A stretch of 64,000 bases of DNA from Candidatus Thorarchaeota archaeon (GTDB lineage: Archaea > Asgardarchaeota > Thorarchaeia > Thorarchaeales > Thorarchaeaceae), in contig JAEOSL010000004.1 of assembly GCA_016840385.1 (NCBI GenBank), positions 1-64,000 on the forward strand, read 5' to 3'. Under the pieces are notes generated by a model that made no database searches, was not told the DNA's origin, and saw only the letters and a program-made list of their open reading frames with translations. Shown here in pieces: positions 16,801 to 25,581 of the stretch (position 1 is its first letter; every line of letters begins with the position of its first letter). Made by a program: the position numbers and the translations under genes.

Positions 16801-18393
16801 ATGTCAAATAGAGTACTTATCGTCGATGCCCTCAGTGCGGGGTCAGGTCAACGTCGTAGTTCTAGGGATTCCATAGGATGTGGACCAAGAACTGTTGCTG
16901 GAATCTTTGAAAAACACGATGTTCCTTGTCAAATTCATAGAGTCGAGGACTTACTGGAAAAAAGAGCCATCCTCCGTAAATTCGACCATGCTGCTATTAG
17001 TGCTATGACTATGGATCTTCCAGTAGTTACCAAATTCGTAAAATTATGGCGCAGTTCACGTAGCCAGGGAAGAATACTCATCGGAGGACCGATCTCTGCC
17101 AATCCACTAGATTTGAAAGAATTGAACCCAGATGTTATTGTGGTTGGAGAAGGAGAGGCCACTCTTGAGGAACTAGTGACAAAGAAGTTCTTTGACAAAT
17201 ATATGGAATTATCCGAAGTAAGAGGGATTTCCTACCCTGTAGGTGGACAAATTGTAACAACAAAATCGAGAGACCTTATTCCTTCCACTGTACTTTCTGA
17301 AGATTATAGACCATCAACAACCAGGATTATTGATTACAAAGCATACCAGGCAAGTAAAGTGTATGTCGAAGTGACTCGGGGATGTTCTAATTATAGACGA
17401 ACAAAACTTCCTCTTGACGATGGCCGACACTGCACGGATTGTGGAAATTGCGATGCTAATGATTCTGATGTGAGGATGGATTGTCCGGAGGATATTCCAC
17501 CAGGATGTGGATTCTGTAGCGTTCCAGGAACATGGGGTCCACCCCGTAGTCGATCAACTGATGTCATAGTAGATGAGGTTCGTGAGTTGCTTGATTTGGG
17601 AGTACACCGTATTGTGCTAGAGTCTCCGGGATTTCTAGACTATATGCGAGGTAAAGAACCTCTGACAGACCCATGTCATCCTCCAGCAAACTTGGTTGCG
17701 ATTAGAAACCTATTGGAGAAGTTGAATGCACTACCACAGGTGGCGGACAAAACAGCTCACATTACTATAGAAAATATGAAGGCCTGTCTGTTTTCAGAAG
17801 ATGTAGCAAAAACTCTGGTTGATTCAATGATGGCAAGTTCACCCAATATTGGACTGGAAACTGGTTCAGAGAAACACCTGCAAGATATTGGGAAGTGCGG
17901 TTCACCCAGTGATGTTCTTTCAGCAGTGCAAATTGCTTCCAAGTATGGTATGAACCCCTTTGTCTATTTCATCTATGGATTGCCAGGTGAAGATGAGGAA
18001 ACTGTAAACGAGTCGATCAAAATCATGAACCAGATTAGCGATGCAGGAGCAGAGAGGATAATCTTGTATGGCTTTCGTCCTTTGCCAGGGTCTGCCTTTG
18101 AGAAGTTTCCTGAATCCTCTACTAAAGATGAATTCGGAATGCTGCTTCGAAAGGAAGCAGATAGGATCAATCGCGAGAAGAAGGATAGCTATCTTGGAAA
18201 GATCATACGAGGAATTGCGGCTGAACCTTCGTGGGCACGTCATGGACATACAATGGTGAGTCCTCTGGAAGAGGGCCCGTTAATGACCGTGCCTGGAGGC
18301 TACTCAGCCGGGACCTTACTGCATGTGCAAGTTACCAAGGTTCTCAGTGGTGGGTTAGTTGCTGGTGAAGTCGTTCATGATGATGAAATCTAA
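16801..18393 (+). CDS. B12-binding-domain radical SAM protein with TRAM domain
   Basis: Radical SAM enzyme of the methylthiotransferase-like B12-binding group (530 aa). Order: N-terminal Rossmann-like B12-binding-type domain (about 1-150) with ISAMTMDLP and ILIGGPISA; radical SAM domain (about 185-455); C-terminal TRAM RNA-binding domain (PGGYSAGTLLHVQVTKVLSGG). The CxxxCxxC cluster motif is split: the first Cys is C195 (VTRGC) and the CxxC pair is C236/C239 (PPGCGFCSVP), with about 36 residues between them carrying four further cysteines (C211, C214, C217, C228). ATG 16801 is preferred to TTG 16795. The TRAM domain suggests an RNA substrate, which is inference. Substrate unknown. Confidence 0.85.
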   Translation: MSNRVLIVDALSAGSGQRRSSRDSIGCGPRTVAGIFEKHDVPCQIHRVEDLLEKRAILRKFDHAAISAMTMDLPVVTKFVKLWRSSRSQGRILIGGPISANPLDLKELNPDVIVVGEGEATLEELVTKKFFDKYMELSEVRGISYPVGGQIVTTKSRDLIPSTVLSEDYRPSTTRIIDYKAYQASKVYVEVTRGCSNYRRTKLPLDDGRHCTDCGNCDANDSDVRMDCPEDIPPGCGFCSVPGTWGPPRSRSTDVIVDEVRELLDLGVHRIVLESPGFLDYMRGKEPLTDPCHPPANLVAIRNLLEKLNALPQVADKTAHITIENMKACLFSEDVAKTLVDSMMASSPNIGLETGSEKHLQDIGKCGSPSDVLSAVQIASKYGMNPFVYFIYGLPGEDEETVNESIKIMNQISDAGAERIILYGFRPLPGSAFEKFPESSTKDEFGMLLRKEADRINREKKDSYLGKIIRGIAAEPSWARHGHTMVSPLEEGPLMTVPGGYSAGTLLHVQVTKVLSGGLVAGEVVHDDEI

Positions 18394-18448
18394 CCCTAGG
18401 CAAAGCTTCATATTGACAAAACTGGGGAAATCAAAGTGGTGACTCACC

Positions 18449-18592
18449 GTGGTATATACATGTCATAGTTGTCATAAAGAAGTTACTCCAGAAGGTCTGA
18501 AAACGCTTCCCGGAGTCAAATGTCCGTACTGTGGAGGAAGAATCCTGTACAAGGTACGCCCTCCAGTTGTCAAACGTGTTAAGGGCGCGTGA
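18449..18592 (+). CDS. rpoP: RNA polymerase subunit P (Rpo12/RpoP)
   Basis: Small zinc protein of 47 residues, the archaeal counterpart of eukaryotic RPB12/RPC10. The sequence starts VYTCHSCHKEV and continues to VKCPYCGGRILYKVRP, giving the CxxC...CPYCGxRIxxK motif of the family. The GTG start at 18449 is preceded by GGTGA 6 bases away. It sits 56 bases after the radical SAM gene on the same strand. The short, basic C-terminus (PPVVKRVKGA) is normal for the subunit. Confidence 0.93.
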   Translation: MVYTCHSCHKEVTPEGLKTLPGVKCPYCGGRILYKVRPPVVKRVKGA

Positions 18593-18714
18593 TTGTGGAT
18601 TTCTTGTTTAGGTCCATGGTCTGAAGATAAAGACTATCGTTGCAGCCATTGAGCCTAAGAATATCAAAACGAAAATGAGTGAGATTATTTTCTTCCGAGT
18701 TTCACGTCTCACAA

Positions 18715-19680
18715 TTATTCCTCCAGTTCACCAGTAAGTATCTTACCAAGTCTTGTTAATTCTTCGATTCCACGAATTTCACCTTCAAAGAGTGGTACTT
18801 CAATCAAGTCCATATCACTATAGAGTTCACCGATGTCTTTGAGATTATTCTGTTGCATCTCATAACGTTTTGAGCAGAATTGACATGTTGGATTTGGAGG
18901 TACCAATTGGTTAACGACAATGTTGTGCGCAGGAATTTTCCAATTCTTCAGGCTTAGCAATAAACGTTGAGTTTCGAATACCGCCATTGCTTCAGGAATC
19001 ATGACCACAACAAACTGAGTGATTTCGGGATCTGAGAGCTGGACGCTAGCAGCACGTATCTTATCTTTCGTGTCCTGTAGCATCTGCCAGGAATCATCTT
19101 CTTGTTCTCCGCCACCACCAAGCATGCCTCTTAAGCCGCCCATCATGGAGCTGAGTCTCTGACGCATCGTTAGCATCTTTCCTAACCAGGAATCTAGTAA
19201 ATCGGGTAATTCCAGAAGCTTCAATGTATGCCCTGTGGGTGCAGTATCAAAGATGACACGATCATAGGATGCATCCTCGATAAACTCCAGAATCTTGCCA
19301 AAAGCCATTGCTTCATCGGAACCAGGAGGGGCCATACCAGTCATATCGCCCATAAGAGAGGATGCCATCTCGGCCCCGGGACCCATTGAACTCTCTCCAA
19401 GAGTTTTCTGAAAATCTTGCATTCCTTTCTCAGTATTGATCTCCATACCCCAGAGGTTCTTGAAACCTTCAATAGGAATGACTTCGCCCCCAGAGAGATC
19501 TTGATCAAAGCTATCACTAAGACTGTGAGCTGGATCAGTGGAGAGTACAAGTGTTCGAAATCCGCGATTCGCGGAAAGCACTGCCATGGCTCCTGCACAG
19601 CTTGTCTTTCCAACACCACCTTTCCCACCTGAAAGGATGAATTTGACTGTGTCATTGTAAACTACGTCTGCGAGAGTCAT
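18715..19680 (-). CDS. Get3/ArsA-family ATPase
   Basis: Deviant-Walker ATPase of the ArsA/Get3 family, 321 residues. Motifs: P-loop GGKGGVGKTS (18-27) with the signature Lys; switch I STDPAHSLSDSF; switch II DTAPTGHTLKLLELP (145-159); an Met-rich segment (about 100-190, many MGG and MT residues) that could form the hydrophobic client-binding groove; and a CxxC at C266/C269 (PTCQFCSKR). The CxxC is the zinc-bridged dimer motif of Get3, the eukaryotic tail-anchored-protein targeting factor; ArsA lacks it. GAGGT precedes the ATG. No ars genes are nearby. The Get3-like reading is favoured over arsenite export. Confidence 0.92.
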   Translation of the reverse strand: MTLADVVYNDTVKFILSGGKGGVGKTSCAGAMAVLSANRGFRTLVLSTDPAHSLSDSFDQDLSGGEVIPIEGFKNLWGMEINTEKGMQDFQKTLGESSMGPGAEMASSLMGDMTGMAPPGSDEAMAFGKILEFIEDASYDRVIFDTAPTGHTLKLLELPDLLDSWLGKMLTMRQRLSSMMGGLRGMLGGGGEQEDDSWQMLQDTKDKIRAASVQLSDPEITQFVVVMIPEAMAVFETQRLLLSLKNWKIPAHNIVVNQLVPPNPTCQFCSKRYEMQQNNLKDIGELYSDMDLIEVPLFEGEIRGIEELTRLGKILTGELEE

Positions 19681-19846
19681 GAATCGACCTCATGATGGTC
19701 GAGGATGTTCAATCCCTAATAATCCTTCCATAGGTTAAAGAGGGAGCCGACAGCATCTAGTATGAGATTGAACGGTCTAGGGACATTCAACATAAGTTAT
19801 TGAGCATTCCTAGACGTATTTGGTAGAAGAGGATTGAGGAAAAGGA

Positions 19847-20566
19847 ATGTCGTTCCCACAGGTTAGAACAACAGCATTGGAGTTTCCATCAACAATTTTA
19901 GGATTTTTAGGAATAGAGGTTCCAGATGGTCTCTTACCAGCAAATCAGGAGCTCCTACAGAAGTTTAACGCAAAAGCTGTAGTTATGGTTGTCATTGATA
20001 ACTTCGGGTTGTTTGAAGCTGTTGTCTACAAACCGGAAGCATTGATAAAAAACATGGAAGCACTTGCAGTCATTGAATCAGAAGACCCCTATGCAGTACC
20101 TTTGATAAATACGCTGCTTCATGGACCTCATCCAGATTTTCACTTAATCGATTTTGTAAAAACATATGGCAAGGTTGTTCGAGTTATTTGCAGGGAACAC
20201 GATATGCCTAATTTTGGCTTTGGACCAGGATACACTGTCAATCCTCGTGATGATATGGCAACATACATCGAATCAACCAAGCACATATTCAAGAGTGAGC
20301 TTTTGTATCTCCACTTTCTTGATTTTGAGAGCCTCTATGCACAATATGGACATAGAACTCCACCAAAGACCCTCCTAGAAAAGATCGTGCGGCGCACAGA
20401 TAATTGGATAAAAGTACTCCTTCGTCAGGCTCGAGATGATACACTATTCATCATTATTGGCAATCACGGTAGACATCCCATTCCCCTCGATTATGAGGGT
20501 AAACTTGCAGAGTGGAGGAATGCCAACGCTCCAATAGCTATAATGTTCCAGAAACGCCCAGAATAG
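19847..20566 (+). CDS. Alkaline-phosphatase-superfamily-like protein
   Basis: 239 residues. The shape resembles the nucleotide pyrophosphatase/phosphoglyceromutase branch of the alkaline phosphatase superfamily: VVMVVIDNFGLFEA near residue 45 (a strand ending in a metal-binding Asp), LLYLHFLDFESLYAQYGH near 155 (HxxDxxxHxxG pattern) and TLFIIIGNHGRH near 205. The third segment normally reads SDHG; here it is GNHG, and the Thr/Ser nucleophile normally found after the first Asp is unclear, so activity may be altered. GAGGAAAAGGA lies just upstream of the ATG. Convergent with uppP. Substrate unknown. Confidence 0.6.
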   Translation: MSFPQVRTTALEFPSTILGFLGIEVPDGLLPANQELLQKFNAKAVVMVVIDNFGLFEAVVYKPEALIKNMEALAVIESEDPYAVPLINTLLHGPHPDFHLIDFVKTYGKVVRVICREHDMPNFGFGPGYTVNPRDDMATYIESTKHIFKSELLYLHFLDFESLYAQYGHRTPPKTLLEKIVRRTDNWIKVLLRQARDDTLFIIIGNHGRHPIPLDYEGKLAEWRNANAPIAIMFQKRPE

Positions 20567-20572
20567 TGTCCT

Positions 20573-21370
20573 TCAAAGAAATGCCGTAATTCCAAACAAT
20601 ATTGCAATAAGAGCTAGGACCAAGCACAATTTCCAGAAACTTACTTTTCTAGCTAACTGTAAGAGAAATTCCATTGATGCGAGACCCACTATGAATACAA
20701 TTACCTCAATGAGTACCAAATCAAGAAGTTCAACACTTGGAGGAATTGTGTTCCCTGTAACAATCTCTAATGCGAGAATTCCAAGCACTGCAGGTACGCT
20801 CATCAGGAAGCTGAATCGTAAGGCAGTTTCTTTATCGACTCGTAGCATTAGTAGTGAAGATACTGTGACTCCCGAACGACTGAGTCCTGGGAGGACTGCT
20901 GAGCCTTGAACAAGACCAGTAACAAGTGCTTCTTTATCTGTAACATCTCTGGTTTCTATCTCTTGACCTTCATCAGTAGTTTGGCGCGTTGGTAGATACA
21001 AAACCACTGCGGTTACCAAGAGTAAACCCCCAACAAGAATATTCAGCAGCATTCCCTGAAATAACGAGATGCTGTTTTTGAGGAAGATGTAGAGGGGGAT
21101 TGCAGTTACTGTGGTCCCAATGGTGGCAATGATTAGACGTTTCAATAGAACCCTATCTTTCAAAGAAATTAGGTCTAGGAAAATCCTTGGATACCGTACA
21201 ACAACAGCTAATGATGTACCTAGATGAAGCCAGACAACTAGAGAAACTAGCTCAGTTTGTGAAACAGATGTAAAGTTGATTATGTAAAATGCAACCAGAC
21301 CTTCACTGCTGATAGGTAACCATTCGGCAAAACCTTGAATGAGTGCAACGATAATCTGCCACAGTTCCAT
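20573..21370 (-). CDS. uppP: Undecaprenyl-diphosphatase family protein (UppP/BacA)
   Basis: Integral membrane phosphatase (265 aa, about eight hydrophobic segments) that recycles polyprenyl carriers by removing a phosphate from the diphosphate. The first conserved motif is GFAEWLPISSEG (E and SS near residue 18) and the second includes GLVQGSAVLPGLSRSG (about 157-172), containing the catalytic PGxSRSG. In archaea the substrate would be a dolichyl-type diphosphate used in glycosylation; this is inferred from the lipid type. ATG 21370 is chosen because AGAGGA lies 6 bases upstream and it removes a hydrophilic extension. Divergent from the DUF47 gene. Confidence 0.93.
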   Translation of the reverse strand: MELWQIIVALIQGFAEWLPISSEGLVAFYIINFTSVSQTELVSLVVWLHLGTSLAVVVRYPRIFLDLISLKDRVLLKRLIIATIGTTVTAIPLYIFLKNSISLFQGMLLNILVGGLLLVTAVVLYLPTRQTTDEGQEIETRDVTDKEALVTGLVQGSAVLPGLSRSGVTVSSLLMLRVDKETALRFSFLMSVPAVLGILALEIVTGNTIPPSVELLDLVLIEVIVFIVGLASMEFLLQLARKVSFWKLCLVLALIAILFGITAFL

Positions 21371-21450
21371 AGAAAATCCTCTTCGCGAGCGATGTCCAGA
21401 AGAATTAAAAAGATACTCCAAAGCACCTCAGCTAAAGATAGGTGCAAGAA

Positions 21451-22113
21451 ATGGTTCTAGATAATGACAGATTCCTCAAATCTGAGCTCAGCAATATTAC
21501 TCAGATGCTTGAAGAGCATTTTCGGGCTGCACTTTCAGCTAGTAAGATGGTTTCGAATGCAGTTGTAGATTGGTTAGATGGTAAGGGTTCAATTACAAAG
21601 GAAAATCTAGAGAAAGTCACATCATATGAAGAGAAAGGTGATGACCTAAAGCGCACTATTTTGAATGAACTTGCTAAAGCACAAACCTTGATGCAACGAG
21701 AGGACCTTCTCCGACTTGTACATTACAATGACAAATTGATTGATGGTGCAGAAATATGTATGTTCCACTTATCAGCTATCATTGACGCGTGGACTCCAGA
21801 GGGTGAATTGAAAGAGAAGATTGGCGAGCTAGGCGAGTTGGTTTTCGAAGAAGTTACTCAACAGAGAGAGGCAGTACGATTTCTCTCAATCAATATGGAA
21901 GAGTCAATGAAAAGAGCAGATTCGATCTGTGCTCTGGAGAAGAAGATAGATATTTTACAACGTGATATTGTAACTCTCTTATATCCTGCAGATATTCCTA
22001 TAGCTATCCTTTTGCGATTCCGAGACTTCATCAACATGATGGAAGAAATTGCTAACGTCGGAGAGGATGCTGCCATCACCATCAGAACACTATCACTTAC
22101 ACTAAACATGTGA
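21451..22113 (+). CDS. DUF47 / PhoU-like protein (UPF0111)
   Basis: All-helical protein of about 220 residues of the DUF47 family, distantly related to PhoU. Acidic pairs suggest metal binding as in PhoU: YEEKGDDLKRTIL (E-K-G-DD, about 65) and the C-terminal FRDFINMMEEIANVGEDAA with EExAxxGED. DUF47 proteins are often encoded beside phosphate transporters; here no transporter is adjacent and the divergent neighbour is a lipid diphosphatase. ATG 21451 follows AGGTG by 6 bases. The stop overlaps the GTG start of the endonuclease gene. Confidence 0.85.
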   Translation: MVLDNDRFLKSELSNITQMLEEHFRAALSASKMVSNAVVDWLDGKGSITKENLEKVTSYEEKGDDLKRTILNELAKAQTLMQREDLLRLVHYNDKLIDGAEICMFHLSAIIDAWTPEGELKEKIGELGELVFEEVTQQREAVRFLSINMEESMKRADSICALEKKIDILQRDIVTLLYPADIPIAILLRFRDFINMMEEIANVGEDAAITIRTLSLTLNM

Positions 22114-22694
22114 TTAGGTGTGATGAATTGACAGATGAAACATCATCCATTGCAATAGCTAGGTTGGTGGGTGACAGAGCTATTGTTTGGAATCCTGAAC
22201 ACGGTATGCCCCTTTATGATAAGGGATATTTTGGACAGCCAGTAGGTATCAGAAAACCAAAATCCTCTGTGTTCGACAAACCACTCGAGTTGTCCCTTCT
22301 AGAATGTGCATATCTTACAAAAATAGGTAGAGCGCAGGTTCTGGGACCGAAGGATAACAAGATTCTTTCTCTAGATGAAATTCTTGAACTTGGTCGAGAA
22401 ACCTCAGATGATTTCAATGACAAATTTCTCGTATATTCTCAGTTACGAGAGCTAGGGTATGTGGTACGTCCTGGTCTGAAGTTTGGCACAGACTTTGCTG
22501 TGTACGAAAAAGGACCAGGTCTAGATCACGCGCCATTCTTAGTGCATGTTATCCCACAGAAAGCTGGTGTAGTACCATTAGATATCGTTAGAGCGGGTAG
22601 ATTGGCAACGAGTGTTCGGAAACGATTCATAATAGCCACTGTGAAAGGCAATGGAGAGATAGCACACTATTCGTTTGTGTGGCATCGACCATAA
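22110..22694 (+). CDS. endA: tRNA-intron endonuclease
   Basis: Archaeal splicing endonuclease, which cuts bulge-helix-bulge motifs at tRNA intron ends. 194 residues: an N-terminal domain (about 1-95) and a catalytic C-terminal domain with LRELGYVVRPGLKFGTDFAVYEKGPG. The catalytic triad is present as Y132, H140 (DHAPFLVHV) and K171 (VRKRFIIATV). One domain pair of this length suggests a homotetrameric or heteromeric enzyme; the partner subunit, if any, is not in the window. GTG start overlaps the DUF47 stop, so the two are probably co-transcribed. Confidence 0.94.
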   Translation: MIRCDELTDETSSIAIARLVGDRAIVWNPEHGMPLYDKGYFGQPVGIRKPKSSVFDKPLELSLLECAYLTKIGRAQVLGPKDNKILSLDEILELGRETSDDFNDKFLVYSQLRELGYVVRPGLKFGTDFAVYEKGPGLDHAPFLVHVIPQKAGVVPLDIVRAGRLATSVRKRFIIATVKGNGEIAHYSFVWHRP

Positions 22695-22776
22695 ATCACT
22701 TGGAATCCATGGGCAAAACAATTAAGTTAGCAATCGTGTTGATTTAGATAACATCTAGCCCCGAGGATGAATCCTA

Positions 22777-23094
22777 ATGGCTGACAAAGCTGCGAACGCA
22801 AAGGACTTTGGTGCGATGCTCGCCCAAGCATGGGAGATGTCGCCATCTTTCATATGCAGTAACGATGACTACATCTATTGCCTATTCCCAGCCGACGACA
22901 CAAAGATGAAGTGGGTTGAGGCATCACTCACTTTTCCGGACGGTTCCCTTGATAAGAAGGAAATCGATTCCAATAAGGCAATAGCTCTCTTAGTTGAAGA
23001 GTTGAAGGTTTTACCTACTTATGGAGTCAGTACAATAGTTACCACAAAGGCTCAACTCGATGAAGTTGCAAGCCGATTAGCTACGCTAACATGA
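22777..23094 (+). CDS. Uncharacterised 105-residue protein
   Basis: Family not recognised. A small acidic soluble protein: an N-terminal helix (KDFGAMLAQAWEMSP), two strands around YIYCLFPADDTKMKWVEASLT, and a C-terminal alpha/beta part (AIALLVEELKVLPTYGVSTIV). The ATG has GAGGATG upstream. It precedes the zinc-ribbon coiled-coil gene by 63 bases and could be co-transcribed. No active-site pattern visible. Confidence 0.65.
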   Translation: MADKAANAKDFGAMLAQAWEMSPSFICSNDDYIYCLFPADDTKMKWVEASLTFPDGSLDKKEIDSNKAIALLVEELKVLPTYGVSTIVTTKAQLDEVASRLATLT

Positions 23095-23157
23095 ATCGTT
23101 GATTGGTTAAATTGATCCGACTCATCGGAGCTGTCTATGTAGTGGAAGGAGCGAATA

Positions 23158-23958
23158 ATGCCAGAACCTCTTGTTGCATGTCCATCGTGCGGTCTTGAAG
23201 TACCAGAGGGTAAGTTTTGTAAACTCTGTGGAGAACCCCTTACACAGAGTGAGAAAGAAACTCTACCCGAGCATGAATTTGTACATGGTCAAGAACCAGA
23301 TATTTCTGAAGAAACTCAGGAAGTCGAAGCTTCTTCTTTACCGTTTTTTGAAGTTACAATTGAGGGTATGCACTACGAAGCAGGAGCTATTCTGCTAGCT
23401 CATGCAGAACTCATTGTGATTGATGATGAACTAGACCGGATAATCGAGAAGATAAAAGCAACAAGACAAGCTTTGCAGCTACAACAGGCAGACAAGACCG
23501 TTCTTACAACACGGGCCGAAGCCCTACGTACAGAGTTCGAACAAACAAAGACCCGCAGACGGGAACTCATTTCTGTCAAGGAAAAACTTGTCCTTGAGCA
23601 AATTCTGGAAGCTCTTGATAAACATGAACTGCGATTGGCAAAATTAGAAGAAATCTCTGGAACTGTTGACAAAGAAGTATACAAGGAGCAAAGAGTGGAG
23701 ATTCTTCAAACTATCAGTGACCTTCGCTCTAATCTTAAAGACGCAATAAAGACAGGGAAGAGATGGTCTAAGGGAATCAAGAAGACTCTGAAAATACTAG
23801 ACAAGGAGATGAGCCGATTAGATGCCAAATTCAAAATTGGTGATGTTTCCAGACCAAAGTATGAAATCTCGAAAGCAAAACTTGAGAGAGGAATCAAAGT
23901 TGTAGCAGGTGGCCAAGAAAGGCTGGATGAACTACTAAGGCTGGCTGGGAAGAGGTGA
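23158..23958 (+). CDS. Zinc-ribbon protein with long coiled coil
   Basis: 266 residues. The N-terminus has a zinc ribbon, CPSCGLEVPEGKFCKLCGEP (residues 8-27), followed by an acidic linker and a long charged helical region (about 75-265) rich in Lys, Glu and Leu with heptad character (VLEQILEALDKHELRLAKLEE, divided by short breaks). There is no membrane segment. Such proteins are common in archaea but functionally undefined; the helices could mediate dimers or filaments. I looked for ESCRT-III (CdvB-like) features and did not see them convincingly. GGAAGGA lies upstream of the ATG. Confidence 0.7.
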   Translation: MPEPLVACPSCGLEVPEGKFCKLCGEPLTQSEKETLPEHEFVHGQEPDISEETQEVEASSLPFFEVTIEGMHYEAGAILLAHAELIVIDDELDRIIEKIKATRQALQLQQADKTVLTTRAEALRTEFEQTKTRRRELISVKEKLVLEQILEALDKHELRLAKLEEISGTVDKEVYKEQRVEILQTISDLRSNLKDAIKTGKRWSKGIKKTLKILDKEMSRLDAKFKIGDVSRPKYEISKAKLERGIKVVAGGQERLDELLRLAGKR

Positions 23959-23991
23959 ATAAGAACAAGCATGATCTAGGAGCGCGATGCA

Positions 23992-24291
23992 ATGGCAACG
24001 GGTTATGTGGAATGTACGGCACTTTGTAAAAGTTTCAAATGTGAAAAACAACCTCCTGTGATGAAAATTAAAAAGAGGGGGAATAACAAGGAAATCTGGT
24101 GTACCTGGATTGACGAAGAATGCGATGGTCCATGGTGCAAATTCGGGAAATGCTTAGACCGAAGAATGACTGATGATGGGAAATGCAAACCTTCGACCAA
24201 GAAGATTGAACCTGCAGCTCCACCTCCTGCTGTAGAATATCCTGATGCAATTCCTAGGGAAATTGCAAAGAAGCTTGGACGACGTGATTAG
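23992..24291 (+). CDS. Small cysteine-rich protein
   Basis: 99 residues with nine Cys in the first two thirds (C8, C12, C17, C37, C44, C49, C54 and others) in a spacing that does not match ferredoxin (CxxCxxC) or a standard zinc ribbon. The C-terminal 35 residues are Pro-rich then basic (KKLGRRD). It could bind zinc or an iron-sulfur cluster. AGGAGCG precedes the ATG. 33 bases after the zinc-ribbon gene, probably the same transcript. Family not recognised. Confidence 0.6.
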   Translation: MATGYVECTALCKSFKCEKQPPVMKIKKRGNNKEIWCTWIDEECDGPWCKFGKCLDRRMTDDGKCKPSTKKIEPAAPPPAVEYPDAIPREIAKKLGRRD

Positions 24292-24324
24292 TTGGGAATA
24301 CTTGTATCTCTTGCAAGGCCCAAA

Positions 24325-24507
24325 ATGTCTTTAAGTAGCACGAAGGCAATCGCAGTTACGCGAAGGTGTATTGTAGTGTTAGAAGAAATTCGTCCTGAGA
24401 TGAGAGCGCTCATCTACTTCATGGTTGGAATATCGTTACTTGGTATTGGCATCCTGTTAGGTCAGGCTGCCTTCGCGATTGGATTTATGAATGGCCCATT
24501 GATCTAG
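24325..24507 (+). CDS. Small membrane protein
   Basis: 60 residues from ATG 24325 with one transmembrane helix or hairpin (ALIYFMVGISLLGIGILLGQ continuing hydrophobic) after a short basic amphipathic N-terminus. No family recognised. AAGG just upstream is a weak ribosome binding site; an in-frame TTG at 24292 directly follows the previous stop and would add 11 residues. It ends immediately before the AIR-synthase-like gene and is probably translated with it. Confidence 0.55.
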   Translation: MSLSSTKAIAVTRRCIVVLEEIRPEMRALIYFMVGISLLGIGILLGQAAFAIGFMNGPLI

Positions 24508-24531
24508 GTGGTCATAAACGGGGAATACCCT

Positions 24532-25524
24532 ATGACACGCCTTGACGATATTCTTGAAATGTTGGTTAACTTTGATGGAATATCACGTAAATTTGTTCTA
24601 CCATCAATTATCGACAAGCTTCGATTGAATTCATTTAAGGGAGATACACCTCACGGTCTCGGAGAAGATTCTGCAGCTATAGGGACCGAGTCTGATGAGT
24701 TAGTACTTCTTACCACTGATGCAATTGTTGAAGACTTGTGCTTGGGGCATCCGAGTGCGGCTGGATTCAATGCCGTGTTAGCAAATATCATGGATATCTA
24801 TGCAGCAGGGGGAACTCCAACTTCATTTGCTGTAGCATTATCTTATTCAGACCCAGAGATTGGAGAGGCCATATTAGATGGTCTCATCAAAGGATCGCGT
24901 ACATTCAAGATACCTATTGTCCGAGGACATACCAGTCCAGACTCCACATCCACATATGTTGTAGGTTCTGCAACTGGAACCGTTCACAAGAATAACATAC
25001 TTACAGCTGGTGGCGCTGAAGACGACAATGTCCTGGTTGTTCTGTTTGATAGAACTGGACAGAGAGGAGCACATTATAAGCTAGGATGGGATTCTGTAAC
25101 AGACCGCACTTCAGAAAATGTAGTGAAACGACTTTCGGTAATGAATGACATTGCAGAAAGACACCTAGTTACAGCGTCTAAGGACGTGTCGGTAGCAGGA
25201 ATTGCAGGTACTGCAGCGATGATGTTGGAATACTCTGGAAAAGGTGGCATTATCGATTTGGATCTAATCGATAGGGCACGGCCAAAAAATGTCGTTCTTG
25301 AAGACTGGCTGCGAATGTACATCTCTCTTGGTTTCTTAGTTGCCACAAAAGAAGAGAATTTTCCAGACTTGAAACAGGTTGCTAATGAACATGATTTGTC
25401 AGCATGTAGGATTGGAAGTGTGGATGATACACGGAAAGTCAAACTCTCAATGAGTGGAAAATCACTTGTAATGTTTGACTTCACCAAGGGTCCGGTCCTG
25501 ACACCTCGAACAGGTCATGATTAA
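24532..25524 (+). CDS. AIR-synthase-related protein (methanogenesis-marker-2-like)
   Basis: Member of the PurM/HypE/SelD superfamily of ATP-dependent enzymes, 330 residues from ATG 24532 (a GTG at 24508 is possible). The nucleotide/metal motif reads HGLGEDSAAIG and LLTTDAIVEDL, followed by NAVLANIMDIYAAGGTPTSF, equivalent to the N-(A)L-(S)D-(I)A-(A)MG segment of the family. The C-terminal half includes GQRGAHYKLGWDS and VAGTAAMMLEYSGKGG. It resembles the uncharacterised AIR-synthase-related proteins first listed as methanogenesis markers rather than SelD: the N-terminal Cys/Sec of SelD is absent. It is not expected to make selenophosphate. Confidence 0.8.
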   Translation: MTRLDDILEMLVNFDGISRKFVLPSIIDKLRLNSFKGDTPHGLGEDSAAIGTESDELVLLTTDAIVEDLCLGHPSAAGFNAVLANIMDIYAAGGTPTSFAVALSYSDPEIGEAILDGLIKGSRTFKIPIVRGHTSPDSTSTYVVGSATGTVHKNNILTAGGAEDDNVLVVLFDRTGQRGAHYKLGWDSVTDRTSENVVKRLSVMNDIAERHLVTASKDVSVAGIAGTAAMMLEYSGKGGIIDLDLIDRARPKNVVLEDWLRMYISLGFLVATKEENFPDLKQVANEHDLSACRIGSVDDTRKVKLSMSGKSLVMFDFTKGPVLTPRTGHD

Positions 25525-25581
25525 ACCATGTGCGCTAATGTTATAATGGCGTATCACTGATACACACTCGAAGTGTCCTAA

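Noticed and set aside
23158..23958. ESCRT-III/CdvB-like protein
   Set aside because: Helical and charged, but it has an N-terminal zinc ribbon and lacks a recognisable ESCRT-III core or MIM motif.
24532..25524. SelD (selenophosphate synthetase), considered because of the Sec locus
   Set aside because: Same superfamily, but the N-terminal Cys/Sec and the SelD-specific glycine-rich motif are absent; it fits the AIR-synthase-related group better.
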